The notes below the pieces were generated by a model. The model searched no databases. It had not been told where the DNA came from and was given only the letters and a program-made list of their open reading frames with translations. 64,000 nucleotides of DNA. It comes from Bacteroidales bacterium (GTDB taxonomy: Bacteria; Bacteroidota; Bacteroidia; Bacteroidales; P3). The position numbers and the translations under genes are program-made. This document shows, piece after piece, positions 19,596 to 29,063 of this stretch. Each line of letters opens with the position of its first letter. Positions within the stretch are counted from its first letter, which is position 1. Where the stretch lies: positions 62,001-126,000 of the forward strand of contig JAGBOF010000036.1 of assembly GCA_017633985.1 (NCBI GenBank), given 5' to 3'.

Positions 19596-20981
19596 ATGAA
19601 AAAAACATTTGTATTTCTTTTGTCTGCAATCTTTGCAATCGGATTGTCAGCTCAAGAAAAAACGTTGCATCAACTGCAACAGGATTTCGTAAATTTACGC
19701 TTCGGAATGTTTATTCATTATAATATTCCGACATATTCTCCCGATGATTGGCCGGATCCTGATTTGCCCGCTTCGGTTTTCAACCCTACCAAATTGGATT
19801 GTTCGCAATGGGCAAAGGCTGCAAAAAGTGCCAACATGTCTTACGGATGTCTTACCACAAAACATCACAGCGGTTTTTGTTTATGGGACACCAAAACGAC
19901 TGATTATAACGTAATGAATTCACCTTACAAAAAGGACGTGGTAAAACAATATGCCGACGCTTTCAGAAAAGAAGGTTTAAAAGTCATGTTATATTATTCA
20001 ATATTGGATACGCATCACCGTTTGCGTGCAAACATGATAAAACCCGAACATATCAGCATGATAAAAGCACAATTGAAAGAGTTGCTTACCTCATACGGCG
20101 AAATAACTGCTATAATCATCGACGGTTGGGATGCTCCTTGGTCGAGAATTTCATACGATGAGATACCTTTCGAAGAAATCTACAACTACATCAAAAGCAT
20201 TCAACCCAATTGTTTGGTAATGGACTTGAATGCGGCTAAATATCCGCGTGAGGCATTGTTCTATACTGACATTAAATCCTATGAACAAGGAGCGGGACAG
20301 AAGATTTCGACAACAGAAAACAAATTACCTGCACTTGCCTGTCTGTCTATTCAGCGCACATGGTTTTGGAAAGAAACTTTTCCGCAGGAAGAATTGAAAT
20401 CCCCGTCATATTTGGTTAATGAAAACATTATACCGTACAACAAAGCGTACTGTAACTTTATATTAAACGTCGCCCCTAACAGAGACGGTCTGATGGACGA
20501 CAATGCACTTGAGGCTTTAAAAGAAATAGGCAGATTGTTTAAACCACAAAAAGAAGAAATAATAATACCCGATTGCCAACCTCCTATTATAGGACATAAT
20601 ATAGCGAAAAACAAACCGTGCGAAAGTTCATGGAGTTGGGATATGAACATAATGGATTTCGCCAATGATGATAATTTCTCCACATCCTGGCAATCCAACA
20701 AACATGTAAGCACTCCTTTTTGGCATGTAGATTTGGAAAAAACGCAAAAAATAGACATGATTGTGATTACCGAACAACAAGCAGGTGTAATCCAACAATA
20801 CTCTATCGAATATTTTGACGGCAGGAATTGGATAAGTTTGTTTGACGGTAATGCCCTTACGGACTCACGCGTAAAAATCCACCGTTTCAAACCCGTTACG
20901 GCACAAAAAGTCAGAATTACAATCAAAAAATCCTCCCAACCGCCTGCTTTATGTGAGGTAGGAGTATATGCTGCACAATAA
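19596..20981 (+). CDS. Alpha-L-fucosidase (GH29) with C-terminal F5/8 type C domain
   Basis: This exported glycoside hydrolase is predicted to remove alpha-L-fucose from host or dietary glycans. The 461 residues have a signal peptide ending GLSA followed by Gln. The GH29 barrel (about 20-330) shows RFGMFIHYNIPTYSP, CLTTKHHSGFCLWD and IIIDGWDAPWS; the Asp of the last is the likely nucleophile region. The C-terminal part (about 345-460: NIAKNKPCESSWSW, then DDNFSTSWQSN) is a discoidin/F5-8C type carbohydrate-binding domain. It begins 57 bp after wecB and is followed by array 3. Substrate linkage cannot be read from sequence. Confidence 0.9.
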   Translation: MKKTFVFLLSAIFAIGLSAQEKTLHQLQQDFVNLRFGMFIHYNIPTYSPDDWPDPDLPASVFNPTKLDCSQWAKAAKSANMSYGCLTTKHHSGFCLWDTKTTDYNVMNSPYKKDVVKQYADAFRKEGLKVMLYYSILDTHHRLRANMIKPEHISMIKAQLKELLTSYGEITAIIIDGWDAPWSRISYDEIPFEEIYNYIKSIQPNCLVMDLNAAKYPREALFYTDIKSYEQGAGQKISTTENKLPALACLSIQRTWFWKETFPQEELKSPSYLVNENIIPYNKAYCNFILNVAPNRDGLMDDNALEALKEIGRLFKPQKEEIIIPDCQPPIIGHNIAKNKPCESSWSWDMNIMDFANDDNFSTSWQSNKHVSTPFWHVDLEKTQKIDMIVITEQQAGVIQQYSIEYFDGRNWISLFDGNALTDSRVKIHRFKPVTAQKVRITIKKSSQPPALCEVGVYAAQ

Positions 20982-21013
20982 TGATTTTATCATAAAGTCA
21001 TTACACAAAAATA

Positions 21014-21076
21014 AAACAACGTTTCAGCAAAATAAAACGTTGTTTTATTTTGCTAATCCGCAGTTTATTTTGACTG
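21014..21076. repeat. 21-bp-period palindromic array 3 (3 units)
   Basis: Units start at 21014, 21035 and 21056, with heads AAACAACGTTT, AAACGTTGTTT and ATCCGCAGTTT. The first two heads are exact reverse complements and could form a hairpin followed by TATTTT. The array may therefore also terminate the fucosidase transcript. Confidence 0.75.
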
Positions 21077-21145
21077 GATAATAAAATGAAAAATAAAGAT
21101 TAAATAAAAAAGTGATTAAATCGGCAATTATTAATTTATTTGTTG

Positions 21146-21153
21146 TAACTTTG
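21146..21153 (+). promoter_or_regulatory. Promoter -7 element of the OmpA/TPR lipoprotein gene
   Basis: TAACTTTG lies 57 nt before the start codon. The -33 element is not clear. Confidence 0.6.
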
Positions 21154-21209
21154 CCGATTGATTAAGCGTTTACTTTTATTCGAATAATATAATAATAAAT
21201 ATAACAGAT

Positions 21210-23042
21210 ATGAAAAGATTACTTGTAGGCGTATTGTTGGCAGGGGCAGTCTTGGGATTCTCCTCTTGTTCATCATCGCTTAAATCAATGCAGAAAAAGC
21301 ATAACACGGTCCGTTATCAAATCTCTCCTAATCCTATGGAGACTACGGGCGATAAGGTAATTATTACCATAAACGGTAATATTCCTCAAAATTATTTCAA
21401 AAAGGATGCGGTAATGTATCTTCAGCCTGTATTGACATGGGAAACGGGTGAAGTTATATTGTCTCCTATGAATTTGAAAGGACAAAAGGTTGACGGTAAC
21501 GGCAAAACCATCGAAAAATCTTCAGGCGGCAGATTTATGTACCGCGATACCGTTGCATACCGTCCCGGTATGGAAAGCGCAGTATTGACATTGAATCCTG
21601 TGGCATACAAATCCAAAAACGTTAATGAGGCTAATGCAACCCGCAGCGAGGCTTTGGAAAATGACAAAGCCATTGAACTGGGCAACGTTAAGATTGCACA
21701 GGGCATCAATTCTACGTCCAACCGCGTTGATATCAAAGGCGACATGGCTATGGCAACGGCTAATTACACCATTGCGGCAGATGAGTTGATGAAAGCCGAT
21801 ATTTACTTTACCGTTAATATGTCTGATTTGAATTGGAACAATGCTCTTAACAAGAAAATGGAGTCCAGACGCAGTATTAACAATATGAAATCTTATATTG
21901 TCAATAATCAGGTTCCGCGTCAGATATATGTAAACGCATGGGCATCACCTGAAGGTGAGGAATCCTACAATATAGGACTTTCAAAGAAAAGAGCGGAAAC
22001 TACTGTTAAACTTGTGGACGACATGCTTACAGAAGCATTGCAGGAAAGAGCAAAAGCCGAAAACATCAAATCTTCTGACGTCAATAAATATGTAGAAGAT
22101 ATCAAAAAGGACGTAGTTATTACGACCAATGCTCGCGGTGAAGACTGGGACAACTTCTTAAAATTGGTTGAAGGCTCATCTTTGCAGGAAAAGAACACGG
22201 TTATCAACGTTGTTAAGTCACAACCAGACAAGGTTAGAAGGGAACAGGAAATCAGAAACATGTCTGTCGTATTCCGTCAGATAGAAGAAGACATCCTTCC
22301 TACTCTACGCCGTGGTGAAATAGCATTTAACTTCACAGGTGTGCAGAAAACCGATCAGGAATTGGCGAAAATGGCTCTTACCAACCCCGACAATCTTACT
22401 TACGACGAATTAATGTACGCAGCATCATTGTCTCACAACTACGCAGTGAAGCTTCAGATATACCAAGCAGTAACCGAACGTTTCCCTTCACAGTGGGAAG
22501 GCTGGAACAACGCAGGTGCAACCGCTTTATACTTAAATCAATTGGACGATGCAACCACTTATTTGGAAACCGCATACAAACTGTCTCCTGAAAACGGACA
22601 AATAGAAAACAATTTGGCGTTATTGCAACTTGCATTGCGTGATAACGACGCTGCAGCACGTTATATAGAACTTGCAAAACAACACGGCAGCGAGCAGGCA
22701 ACAGCTAATTCGGCTATAGTATCAATCAAACAAGGTGATTACGAAGCTGCAGCCGAGCAGTTACAGGACAGAAAATGTACATACAATCTTGCGTTGATTC
22801 AACTATTGACAGGCAACACGGGTAACGCAATCCGCACTTTGGACTGTTGTGTTGACCAAACCAGCGAAGTGAATTATTTGCGTGCGGTATGTTATGCACG
22901 TTTGGATGACGTACCGGGTTTGATTAAGAACCTGAAAGCAGCATGCGAAATGGAGCCTGCGTACAAATATCAGGCTAAAAACGACGTTGAGTTCAAACGT
23001 TACCAATCCCAAATAGAGTTCCAAAATATTATAAACAATTAA
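21210..23042 (+). CDS. OmpA-like / TPR outer-membrane lipoprotein
   Basis: This is a 610-residue predicted lipoprotein. The signal peptide MKRLLVGVLLAGAVLGFSS is followed by the lipobox Cys. The N-terminal half is beta-rich. Around 240-270 the sequence VNAWASPEGEESYNIGLSKK with RAETTVK resembles the OmpA peptidoglycan-binding motif, here followed by a long insertion. Residues about 430-600 form tetratricopeptide-like repeats (WEGWNNAGATALYLNQLDDA, NNLALLQLALRDNDAAARY). A role in anchoring the outer membrane to peptidoglycan or scaffolding is an inference. The gene is monocistronic with its own promoter and two terminators. Confidence 0.75.
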   Translation: MKRLLVGVLLAGAVLGFSSCSSSLKSMQKKHNTVRYQISPNPMETTGDKVIITINGNIPQNYFKKDAVMYLQPVLTWETGEVILSPMNLKGQKVDGNGKTIEKSSGGRFMYRDTVAYRPGMESAVLTLNPVAYKSKNVNEANATRSEALENDKAIELGNVKIAQGINSTSNRVDIKGDMAMATANYTIAADELMKADIYFTVNMSDLNWNNALNKKMESRRSINNMKSYIVNNQVPRQIYVNAWASPEGEESYNIGLSKKRAETTVKLVDDMLTEALQERAKAENIKSSDVNKYVEDIKKDVVITTNARGEDWDNFLKLVEGSSLQEKNTVINVVKSQPDKVRREQEIRNMSVVFRQIEEDILPTLRRGEIAFNFTGVQKTDQELAKMALTNPDNLTYDELMYAASLSHNYAVKLQIYQAVTERFPSQWEGWNNAGATALYLNQLDDATTYLETAYKLSPENGQIENNLALLQLALRDNDAAARYIELAKQHGSEQATANSAIVSIKQGDYEAAAEQLQDRKCTYNLALIQLLTGNTGNAIRTLDCCVDQTSEVNYLRAVCYARLDDVPGLIKNLKAACEMEPAYKYQAKNDVEFKRYQSQIEFQNIINN

Positions 23043-23065
23043 TAAAGAACTTTTGCTTTAATTGG

Positions 23066-23108
23066 CGGATGTAATGCGGTAAAAGGTTTATTGCTTACAT
23101 CCGTTTTT
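23066..23108 (+). terminator. Terminator of the OmpA/TPR gene
   Basis: CGGATGTAA (23066-23074) pairs with TTACATCCG (23095-23103) and is followed by TTTTT. Confidence 0.75.
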
Positions 23109-23112
23109 CTTT

Positions 23113-23150
23113 ATAAACCGCCGTTTGCATGTGTCAAAACGGCGGTTTAT
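23113..23150. terminator. Second hairpin, 14-bp perfect stem
   Basis: ATAAACCGCCGTTT (23113-23126) pairs with AAACGGCGGTTTAT (23137-23150). It resembles a two-unit version of the 21-bp arrays (AAACxGCxGTTT heads 22 nt apart) and may act as a backup terminator. Confidence 0.6.
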
Positions 23151-23172
23151 TTATGCCCCATCGCTCATTGCT

Positions 23173-23281
23173 GCCGCCCCGTGGCGTATTAATTCGAAAA
23201 AAAGGGTTTTTTCGGGGTAAAAAAACTGTTTTTTTGCATCAAAAAAAGGGTTTTTTCTGAAATAATACGGCACGGGGCGGC
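23173..23281. repeat. Cloverleaf-like palindromic element, copy 1
   Basis: The outer arms GCCGCCCC (start) and GGGGCGGC (end) enclose three mini-palindromes of A7-n3-T6/7, with starts spaced 22 nt apart. A homologous element lies at 49589-49694. The flank to 23335 repeats GGCGGAAATTTT twice. No ORF covers it. Confidence 0.75.
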
Positions 23282-23423
23282 AGCCAAACGCCTTAAGGCG
23301 GAAATTTTATGCCTTGGGGCGGAAATTTTTCTCACATCAATAATCATAATACAGCGCATAGACGGCTTAAAGACATATACAGTTTATCCGTTAAGCGGTG
23401 ATTTCGGCATTATTTGCCGCGTT

Positions 23424-23456
23424 TTTTAGACGTTTTTGCGAAAAATTTGTCTAAAA
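23424..23456. promoter_or_regulatory. Inverted repeat upstream of the efflux operon
   Basis: TTTTAGAC (23424-23431) and GTCTAAAA (23449-23456) lie about 38 nt before the TolC-like start. They could be an operator for a dimeric repressor or part of the leader. No regulator gene is adjacent. Confidence 0.35.
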
Positions 23457-23494
23457 TGTAAATTTGGTATTTTTTAATAAAATAATAATTTGCA

Positions 23495-24778
23495 ATGAAA
23501 AGGCTTTTTTTCGGTATTATGTGCCTTTGTTGTACGGCGAACCTGTTTTCACAAAAGGTTTGGACACTTCAAGAGTGTATTTCTTACGCTAAACAAAATA
23601 ATCTTTCGGTTAAACTCTCCAGATTGAACGATACTTTAGCCAAAGACAATATCCTTACCGCCAAGGCGGGATATTATCCGTCGCTTTCGTTTTCTTCGGG
23701 ACAGAATTTCACATATACAAATGATGCGGGAGAGGGTGTTTACAACGGATCGTACGGTTTGAACGCCAATATGAATATTTACGACGGCGGAAAGACGTAT
23801 AACAACATTAAACAGAAGAATCTTGAGGGTGAGATAGCATCCATTGAGGTCAAACAGGCGGAAGATGATATCATGTTGTCCATCCTGCAGACTTATATAC
23901 AGATTCTTTACGCCAAAGAGGCAATAACCACGGCTGAAAACAATTTGGAGTTAAGTAACAAGACGCTTGAGAGGGCTAACGCCATGTATGAGGCGGGCAG
24001 TATATCGTCTGTGGACGTTGCGGTGCTTGAAAGCGAAAACGCTTCGTATAACTACCGCGTCATTGAGGCGGAGAATGCTTATCAGAAGCAGAAACTGGAG
24101 CTTAAACAGCTGATGGAGCTTACCGAAAACATGGAAATACAGGAGATAACAATAAATGATGATGATATTTTGGTGACTTTGGAAGATGTAAACACTATTT
24201 ACAATAAGGCATTGACGTTTGTGCCCGAAATTTTGGCGGCACAAAAGGATAAGGACATAGCCGAACTAAACGTTTCGGTTGCCAAAGGCGGCTACTTGCC
24301 TAACGTCTCACTCGGTGCGGGTGTTTCGGCGGGCCATAACTCCAAAAGTGATTTGGAAGTGATGAAACAATTGAAAAGTTCGGTTGGTGAAAACATCGGA
24401 TTAAGCATTTCCGTTCCTATTTACGACAAACGTCAGACAAAAAACGCAGTCGTTCAGGCTAAAAACCAGGTTTTGGTTGCCGATAACTCGATTGCCAGAC
24501 AGCAAAAGCAACTTTATAAGACTATTGACGAATTACACTTGGATTGTAAGTCATATCAGCAGTCTTATATGAGTGCCAAAGCCAATTTAACTGCGAGCGA
24601 AAAGTCGTATGACTTGGTTTCGAAACAATTTGAATTAGGTATGAAAAACATAATTGAGTTATTGAACCAAAGAACTGCGCTTTCATCGGCCCAACAGGCT
24701 ACATTGCAGGCCAAATATCAGGCACTGATGAAATTAAAACTGTTGGATTATTACCAAAACAAAGAAATAAAATTGTAA
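23495..24778 (+). CDS. TolC-family outer membrane efflux protein
   Basis: This is the outer-membrane channel of a tripartite exporter. The 427 residues start with a signal peptide (ending TANLFS, then Gln), and the mature start VWTLQECISYAKQNNLSVKL is the usual OEP motif. Two repeated helical-hairpin regions follow, with long amphipathic helices around 130-220 and 330-420 (NIIELLNQRTALSSAQQATL). The next three genes encode the adaptor, ATPase and permease, giving a complete MacAB-TolC type system in one operon. The substrate is unknown. Confidence 0.92.
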   Translation: MKRLFFGIMCLCCTANLFSQKVWTLQECISYAKQNNLSVKLSRLNDTLAKDNILTAKAGYYPSLSFSSGQNFTYTNDAGEGVYNGSYGLNANMNIYDGGKTYNNIKQKNLEGEIASIEVKQAEDDIMLSILQTYIQILYAKEAITTAENNLELSNKTLERANAMYEAGSISSVDVAVLESENASYNYRVIEAENAYQKQKLELKQLMELTENMEIQEITINDDDILVTLEDVNTIYNKALTFVPEILAAQKDKDIAELNVSVAKGGYLPNVSLGAGVSAGHNSKSDLEVMKQLKSSVGENIGLSISVPIYDKRQTKNAVVQAKNQVLVADNSIARQQKQLYKTIDELHLDCKSYQQSYMSAKANLTASEKSYDLVSKQFELGMKNIIELLNQRTALSSAQQATLQAKYQALMKLKLLDYYQNKEIKL

Positions 24779-24798
24779 ATCTTAAAAAACATAATATC

Positions 24799-26013
24799 AT
24801 GTCAGCAAAAAACAGCAGGAAAAAGCAAATAATTATAATATGTGCGGCAGTTGTTGCACTAATTATAGTTGCGGCAATATTTTTACGTCCTAAAAAAGAC
24901 AAGCAAGTGCATTTAACGACGGCGAAAGTGGAAAAACAAAGTATCAGTACGTCCATCACCGCAACGGGAACGATAGAACCGATAAACAAGGTGGATGTCG
25001 GTACGCAGGTTTCGGGTATTGTTACCAAGTTGTACGTAGATTATAATTCCCTTGTGAAGAAAGGTCAGATTTTGGCGGAATTGGACAAGGTCAATCTGCA
25101 GAACGAAGTGACCAATGCGATGAATAACGTCGAATCGGCGAAGACTCAATACGAGTATGAGAAGAAAAATTACGACAGAATAAAGTCTCTGCACGATCAG
25201 AAGTTGATTTCCGACAGTGAATACGAAGATGCATACTATAAATACAGGACTGCAAAGATTTCTTACGACAAATCCAAGACGGATTTATCGCGTGCACAAA
25301 CCAATTTAGGCTACGCAACCATTTATTCCCCTATTGACGGAACGGTAATAAGCAAAAGCGTGGAAGAAGGACAGACTGTGGCTGCCTCATTCTCCACCCC
25401 TACCATATTTACCATTGCAAACGATTTAACCAAAATGCAGGTTGTTGCCGACGTTGACGAAGCCGATATAGGCGGAGTGCAGGAAGGTCAGCGTGTAACG
25501 TTCACTGTGGATGCTTATCCGGGAGAAAAATTTGACGGAACAGTAAAACAGGTGCGTTTGGAGGCAAAAACAACTTCCAATGTGGTAACTTACGAAGTTA
25601 TTATTGATGCTCCAAACAACGATTTGAAGCTTAAACCCGGTCTTACGGCAAATGTCAGCATTTATACGCAGGAAAGAAACGATATTATAGCAGTTCCTGC
25701 AAAAGCATTGTCGTTTAACGCCGATATTGACCTAATAGGCAGCAAATATACGGTGGATAATTCCAAGATAACGCCTAACGACAAACATGTTTACATACTT
25801 TCGGGCAATAAACTGACTGCCGTGCCTGTCAAAACGGGAATTACGGGAAGCGGTTATACGGAAATAACAGACGGATTGACATTGGGACAAAGCATTGTGA
25901 CTGGTACTTCCGACGATTTGGGTGAAGGCAAATCTCTGGAACAGGCACAACAGTCGTCTTCGCCGTTCTCGATGCCGGGACCAGGCCAAAGAAATAACAA
26001 AAACAAGAAATAA
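24799..26013 (+). CDS. MacA-like periplasmic adaptor (HlyD/MFP family)
   Basis: This periplasmic adaptor connects the MacB-like permease to the TolC-like channel. The 404 residues have one N-terminal membrane anchor (about 10-28). The lipoyl half-motifs are seen in TATGTIEPINKVDVGTQVSG with KKGQILAELD, and in the partner strand after the hairpin, LGYATIYSPIDGTVISKSV. The coiled-coil hairpin spans about 95-175, followed by the beta-barrel and membrane-proximal domains (about 200-370). The C-terminal tail is Gln/Ser/Asn-rich. The gene begins 21 bp after the TolC-like gene and ends 10 bp before the ATPase start. Confidence 0.92.
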   Translation: MSAKNSRKKQIIIICAAVVALIIVAAIFLRPKKDKQVHLTTAKVEKQSISTSITATGTIEPINKVDVGTQVSGIVTKLYVDYNSLVKKGQILAELDKVNLQNEVTNAMNNVESAKTQYEYEKKNYDRIKSLHDQKLISDSEYEDAYYKYRTAKISYDKSKTDLSRAQTNLGYATIYSPIDGTVISKSVEEGQTVAASFSTPTIFTIANDLTKMQVVADVDEADIGGVQEGQRVTFTVDAYPGEKFDGTVKQVRLEAKTTSNVVTYEVIIDAPNNDLKLKPGLTANVSIYTQERNDIIAVPAKALSFNADIDLIGSKYTVDNSKITPNDKHVYILSGNKLTAVPVKTGITGSGYTEITDGLTLGQSIVTGTSDDLGEGKSLEQAQQSSSPFSMPGPGQRNNKNKK

Positions 26014-26023
26014 CTTCCGCCTT

Positions 26024-26761
26024 ATGTCTGAAATTATCAAGGTAGAAAACATTGAACGTAATTTTATTGTGGGCGGGGAAACCGTAAGAGCGTTACGAGG
26101 CGTGAGTTTTACCATAAACGAGGGCGAATTCGTCACTATAATGGGTCAAAGCGGCAGCGGAAAAAGTACGCTTCTGAATATTTTGGGTTGTTTGGACACT
26201 CCGTCGGCGGGAGAATACTATTTGGACGGTAACGATGTAAAGAAAATGAACCGTGATGCCCGTGCAATGCTGCGTAACCGCAAAATAGGATTTGTTTTTC
26301 AGAATTATAATCTGTTAAGCAAGACAACGGCATTGGAAAATGTGGAACTTCCGTTGATGTACAATAGTGCTTATTCCAAAAAAGACCGAGAAGAAAAGAG
26401 CCGGCAGGCACTTGTGCGCGTCGGATTAGAGAGTAGAATAAATCACAAAAGCAATCAGATGTCGGGAGGTCAGCAACAACGAGTGGCAATTGCCAGAGCA
26501 TTGGTCAACGACCCCGTTATGATTTTGGCGGACGAGGCTACGGGCAATTTGGATACGAGAACATCGTTTGAAATTCTTACTTTGTTCCAAGAATTGCACA
26601 AAAACGGTTCTACGATTGTCTTTGTAACCCACAATCCAGAGATTTCGCAATACTGTTCCCGCAACATAGTGCTTAAGGACGGCAAAGTGATTGAAGATAC
26701 TTACAATTCAGATATAAAAGATGCTGCTCAAGTACTTGCATCTTTACCAAAGGAGGATTAG
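26024..26761 (+). CDS. MacB-type ABC transporter ATP-binding protein
   Basis: This ATPase subunit powers the MacB-like permease. The 245 residues show Walker A GQSGSGKST, Q-loop FVFQNYNLL, signature SGGQQQRVAIARAL, Walker B MILADEATGNLD and the switch His in VFVTHNPEI. The start at ATG 26024 follows the adaptor stop. A longer frame starting at 25922 overlaps the adaptor and adds a basic non-homologous tail, so it is rejected. In E. coli MacB the ATPase and permease are fused; here they are separate genes, as is common in Bacteroidota. Confidence 0.95.
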   Translation: MSEIIKVENIERNFIVGGETVRALRGVSFTINEGEFVTIMGQSGSGKSTLLNILGCLDTPSAGEYYLDGNDVKKMNRDARAMLRNRKIGFVFQNYNLLSKTTALENVELPLMYNSAYSKKDREEKSRQALVRVGLESRINHKSNQMSGGQQQRVAIARALVNDPVMILADEATGNLDTRTSFEILTLFQELHKNGSTIVFVTHNPEISQYCSRNIVLKDGKVIEDTYNSDIKDAAQVLASLPKED

Positions 26762-26766
26762 AAGTC

Positions 26767-27993
26767 ATGAATATAAAGAATTTAATTACCGTTGCCCTTC
26801 GCAGCATGAACAACAATAAGATGCGTTGCTTCTTAACTATGTTGGGAATCATTATAGGCGTTTCGTCAGTTATAATCATGATGGCGGTAGGTCACGGAAG
26901 TAAGGTGGGAATCAAGCAACAGATTTCCGAAATGGGCAGCAATATGGTGATGATTCACCCGGGCAATATGAAAAGAGGCGGAGTGCAGCAATCATCTTCA
27001 AGCATGCAGTCATTAAAGATGGAAGACTACGAATCCTTAAAAGAAAACTGCCGCTACATTACTGCAATCTCTCCTACGGTTTCTTCTTCGGGACAATTGG
27101 TATTCGGAAACAACAACCACCCATCAAGTATTACGGGTTGTAATGAAGATTATTTGGATATACGCCAATATAAAATAGGAACGGGAAGCATGTTTACCGA
27201 AAGCGATATACAAACGGCGGCAAAGGTATGCATAGTCGGAAAAACCGTTGTCGATGAACTCTTTACTAACGGCGAAGAACCAATCGGACAAACGATACGT
27301 TTCGGTACTATTCCTTTTACAATTGTCGGCGTATTGAAATCCAAAGGCTATAACTCAATGGGTCAGGATCAGGATGACGTGGTTATCGCTCCTTATACTA
27401 CGGTTCAAAAGCGTATTTTGGCAATAAATTATTTGCAATCCATAGTTGCGTCAGCTATAAGCGAAGAATTGACAGAAAAAGCCGTGGAAGAAATGCGTGT
27501 AATATTAAGGGAAAACCATAAAATCAAAACTGACGACGAGGATTTGGACGATTTTTCAATCCGTAGCCAGGAAGAACTGACTTCAATGATGACTTCGGTC
27601 ACCGATATGCTTACAATATTGTTGTCCTGCGTTGCGGGAATTTCTCTGATTGTCGGCGGAATAGGCATAATGAATATAATGTATGTGTCTGTTACCGAAA
27701 GAATCAAAGAAATAGGTTTAAGGATGAGTGTCGGTGCCAAATCAAGGGATATTCTTTCGCAGTTTTTGGTTGAAGCCGTGATAATGTCAGTTGCAGGCGG
27801 ATTGATAGGTGTTTTGTTCGGCGTGATAGTCTCCATGCTTTTGGCATTAGTCACATCATGGACGATTGTAATCTCACCGTCATCCATAGCGATAAGTTTC
27901 GGCGTATGTTGCGTTATAGGAATCTTCTTCGGATGGTATCCTGCAAAGAAAGCGGCAAATTTAGACCCTATCGAAGCCATACGTTACGAATAA
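26767..27993 (+). CDS. MacB-type ABC transporter permease
   Basis: This permease has the MacB topology: one N-terminal membrane helix (about 18-42, MLGIIIGVSSVIIMMAVG), a large periplasmic core domain (about 45-270) and three C-terminal helices (about 280-400). The FtsX-like motif reads RIKEIGLRMSVGAKSRDIL, and the protein ends with the typical AANLDPIEAIRYE. Its 408 residues are normal for the split form. It starts 5 bp after the ATPase stop and is the last gene of the operon. Such systems usually export peptides, lipids or macrolides, but the substrate cannot be read from sequence. Confidence 0.94.
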   Translation: MNIKNLITVALRSMNNNKMRCFLTMLGIIIGVSSVIIMMAVGHGSKVGIKQQISEMGSNMVMIHPGNMKRGGVQQSSSSMQSLKMEDYESLKENCRYITAISPTVSSSGQLVFGNNNHPSSITGCNEDYLDIRQYKIGTGSMFTESDIQTAAKVCIVGKTVVDELFTNGEEPIGQTIRFGTIPFTIVGVLKSKGYNSMGQDQDDVVIAPYTTVQKRILAINYLQSIVASAISEELTEKAVEEMRVILRENHKIKTDDEDLDDFSIRSQEELTSMMTSVTDMLTILLSCVAGISLIVGGIGIMNIMYVSVTERIKEIGLRMSVGAKSRDILSQFLVEAVIMSVAGGLIGVLFGVIVSMLLALVTSWTIVISPSSIAISFGVCCVIGIFFGWYPAKKAANLDPIEAIRYE

Positions 27994-28010
27994 GACTGTT
28001 TTTTATTTTG

Positions 28011-28044
28011 TTGATATTTCAAAAAACTTTCGTACTTTTGCAGA
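28011..28044 (+). promoter_or_regulatory. Promoter of the PRTase-fold gene, 34-nt repeated sequence (copy A)
   Basis: It contains TACTTTTG at 28033-28040 and TTTG at 28007-28010. The same 34 nt recurs inside the direct repeats that end at 28993 and 29482, with near-identical sequence. Three consecutive genes thus have the same promoter. Confidence 0.75.
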
Positions 28045-28068
28045 CGTAACGGCAATAAATACAAGACT

Positions 28069-28872
28069 ATGGGCATAACTTACGAAGAAAAAAAGCAGAA
28101 ATTTATCTTTGATTTCCTCAATGACGGCAAAGAAGATATAATCACTTTGACGGGAAACGGCTATCAAGTGGAAGCGTTCGGCAAATGTTTTTACTATGGC
28201 TATGAATTTGAGGATAATATTGACAGTCAATTGCGTGCAAGGTTTATTAAATACATTAAATTTACTGAAAATTTGCAGACAAACGAAGATATTACCCTGT
28301 TTATCAAAAAAGCCGTCGATAATCTTAATAAAAAGATAAACCTTTACGATTATGATTTGGTCGTAATGCCCGAATCTTCAAGCAAAGTCAATCAATACAT
28401 GCTCCGTTATATATACCGTTTTGCCCAACCTTCGCTTCACAAGATGGAACTTATAAAGTCGTTGCCTGCATCTATATCTTTCGATATGGACAGTTATGAG
28501 CAACAATACCTTGACGATGTTTTGGAGAACGGACGTCCTCGTTACACCGCCGTACAGAAACAACAGGTTATGCAAAATATAGCTGATATGATGCAACTTA
28601 TACATCATAAGGATTATTTCACTATTGCCAAAGACGTTAAGAAAAACCGTTACCGTCCGTATATAATGAATTTTTTGAAATTTGCAAACGAGAAAGACAA
28701 AGCACTGTGTATGTCTATCAGAAAACAAAATATTCTTATTATTGATGACGTTACCACAAGCGGTTCTACGCTTAACGAGATATTAAGAACGTTGCGGATT
28801 TTGAACGAAGATAATAATATCACAATCTTTTCACTTATCGGCCGCAAAGACCTAATGGCAGAAAGTTTTTAA
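28069..28872 (+). CDS. Phosphoribosyltransferase-fold protein of unknown function
   Basis: I do not recognise a named gene. The 267-residue soluble protein has a type I phosphoribosyltransferase signature near residues 222-234 (ILIIDDVTTSGST), the PRPP-binding loop. A strand at about 98-104 (LVVMPESSSK) matches the first PRTase loop position. Residues 1-95 and about 140-205 are family-specific. It lacks the zinc Cys cluster of ComF-type proteins and any clear hood of a known nucleobase enzyme. The downstream gene encodes a STAS-like DUF4325 protein, and both use a copy of the same promoter. Divergent PRTases occur in bacterial conflict systems, so a regulatory or defence role is possible but unproven. 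Confidence 0.7.
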   Translation: MGITYEEKKQKFIFDFLNDGKEDIITLTGNGYQVEAFGKCFYYGYEFEDNIDSQLRARFIKYIKFTENLQTNEDITLFIKKAVDNLNKKINLYDYDLVVMPESSSKVNQYMLRYIYRFAQPSLHKMELIKSLPASISFDMDSYEQQYLDDVLENGRPRYTAVQKQQVMQNIADMMQLIHHKDYFTIAKDVKKNRYRPYIMNFLKFANEKDKALCMSIRKQNILIIDDVTTSGSTLNEILRTLRILNEDNNITIFSLIGRKDLMAESF

Positions 28873-28886
28873 TAACTATTGATAAA

Positions 28887-28993
28887 ATAAGAAAAGGCGG
28901 ACGAAGAATGTTTTGTTCGCCTTTTTGTTTTATATTGTTTGATATTTTGTTTTTGATAATCTTGATATTTCAAAAAACTTTCGTACTTTTGCA
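28887..28993 (+). repeat. 107-bp direct repeat, copy B (terminator plus promoter)
   Basis: It is identical to 29376-29482 except for one G/T difference. The left part is a hairpin (AAAAGGCGGACGAA with TTGTTCGCCTTTTT) that terminates the gene before it. The right part holds TACTTTTG at 28984-28991, a promoter for the gene after it. Confidence 0.9.
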
Positions 28994-29063
28994 GAGAATG
29001 ATTTCAATGAAAGATTTTTAGACACGGAAGATATTGAAAACTTATGGTAAAGGAGAAAATGAA

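Noticed and set aside
28069-28872. ComF or hypoxanthine/orotate phosphoribosyltransferase
   Set aside because: There is no zinc Cys cluster and no recognised hood region; apart from the PRPP loop the sequence is unlike the named enzymes.
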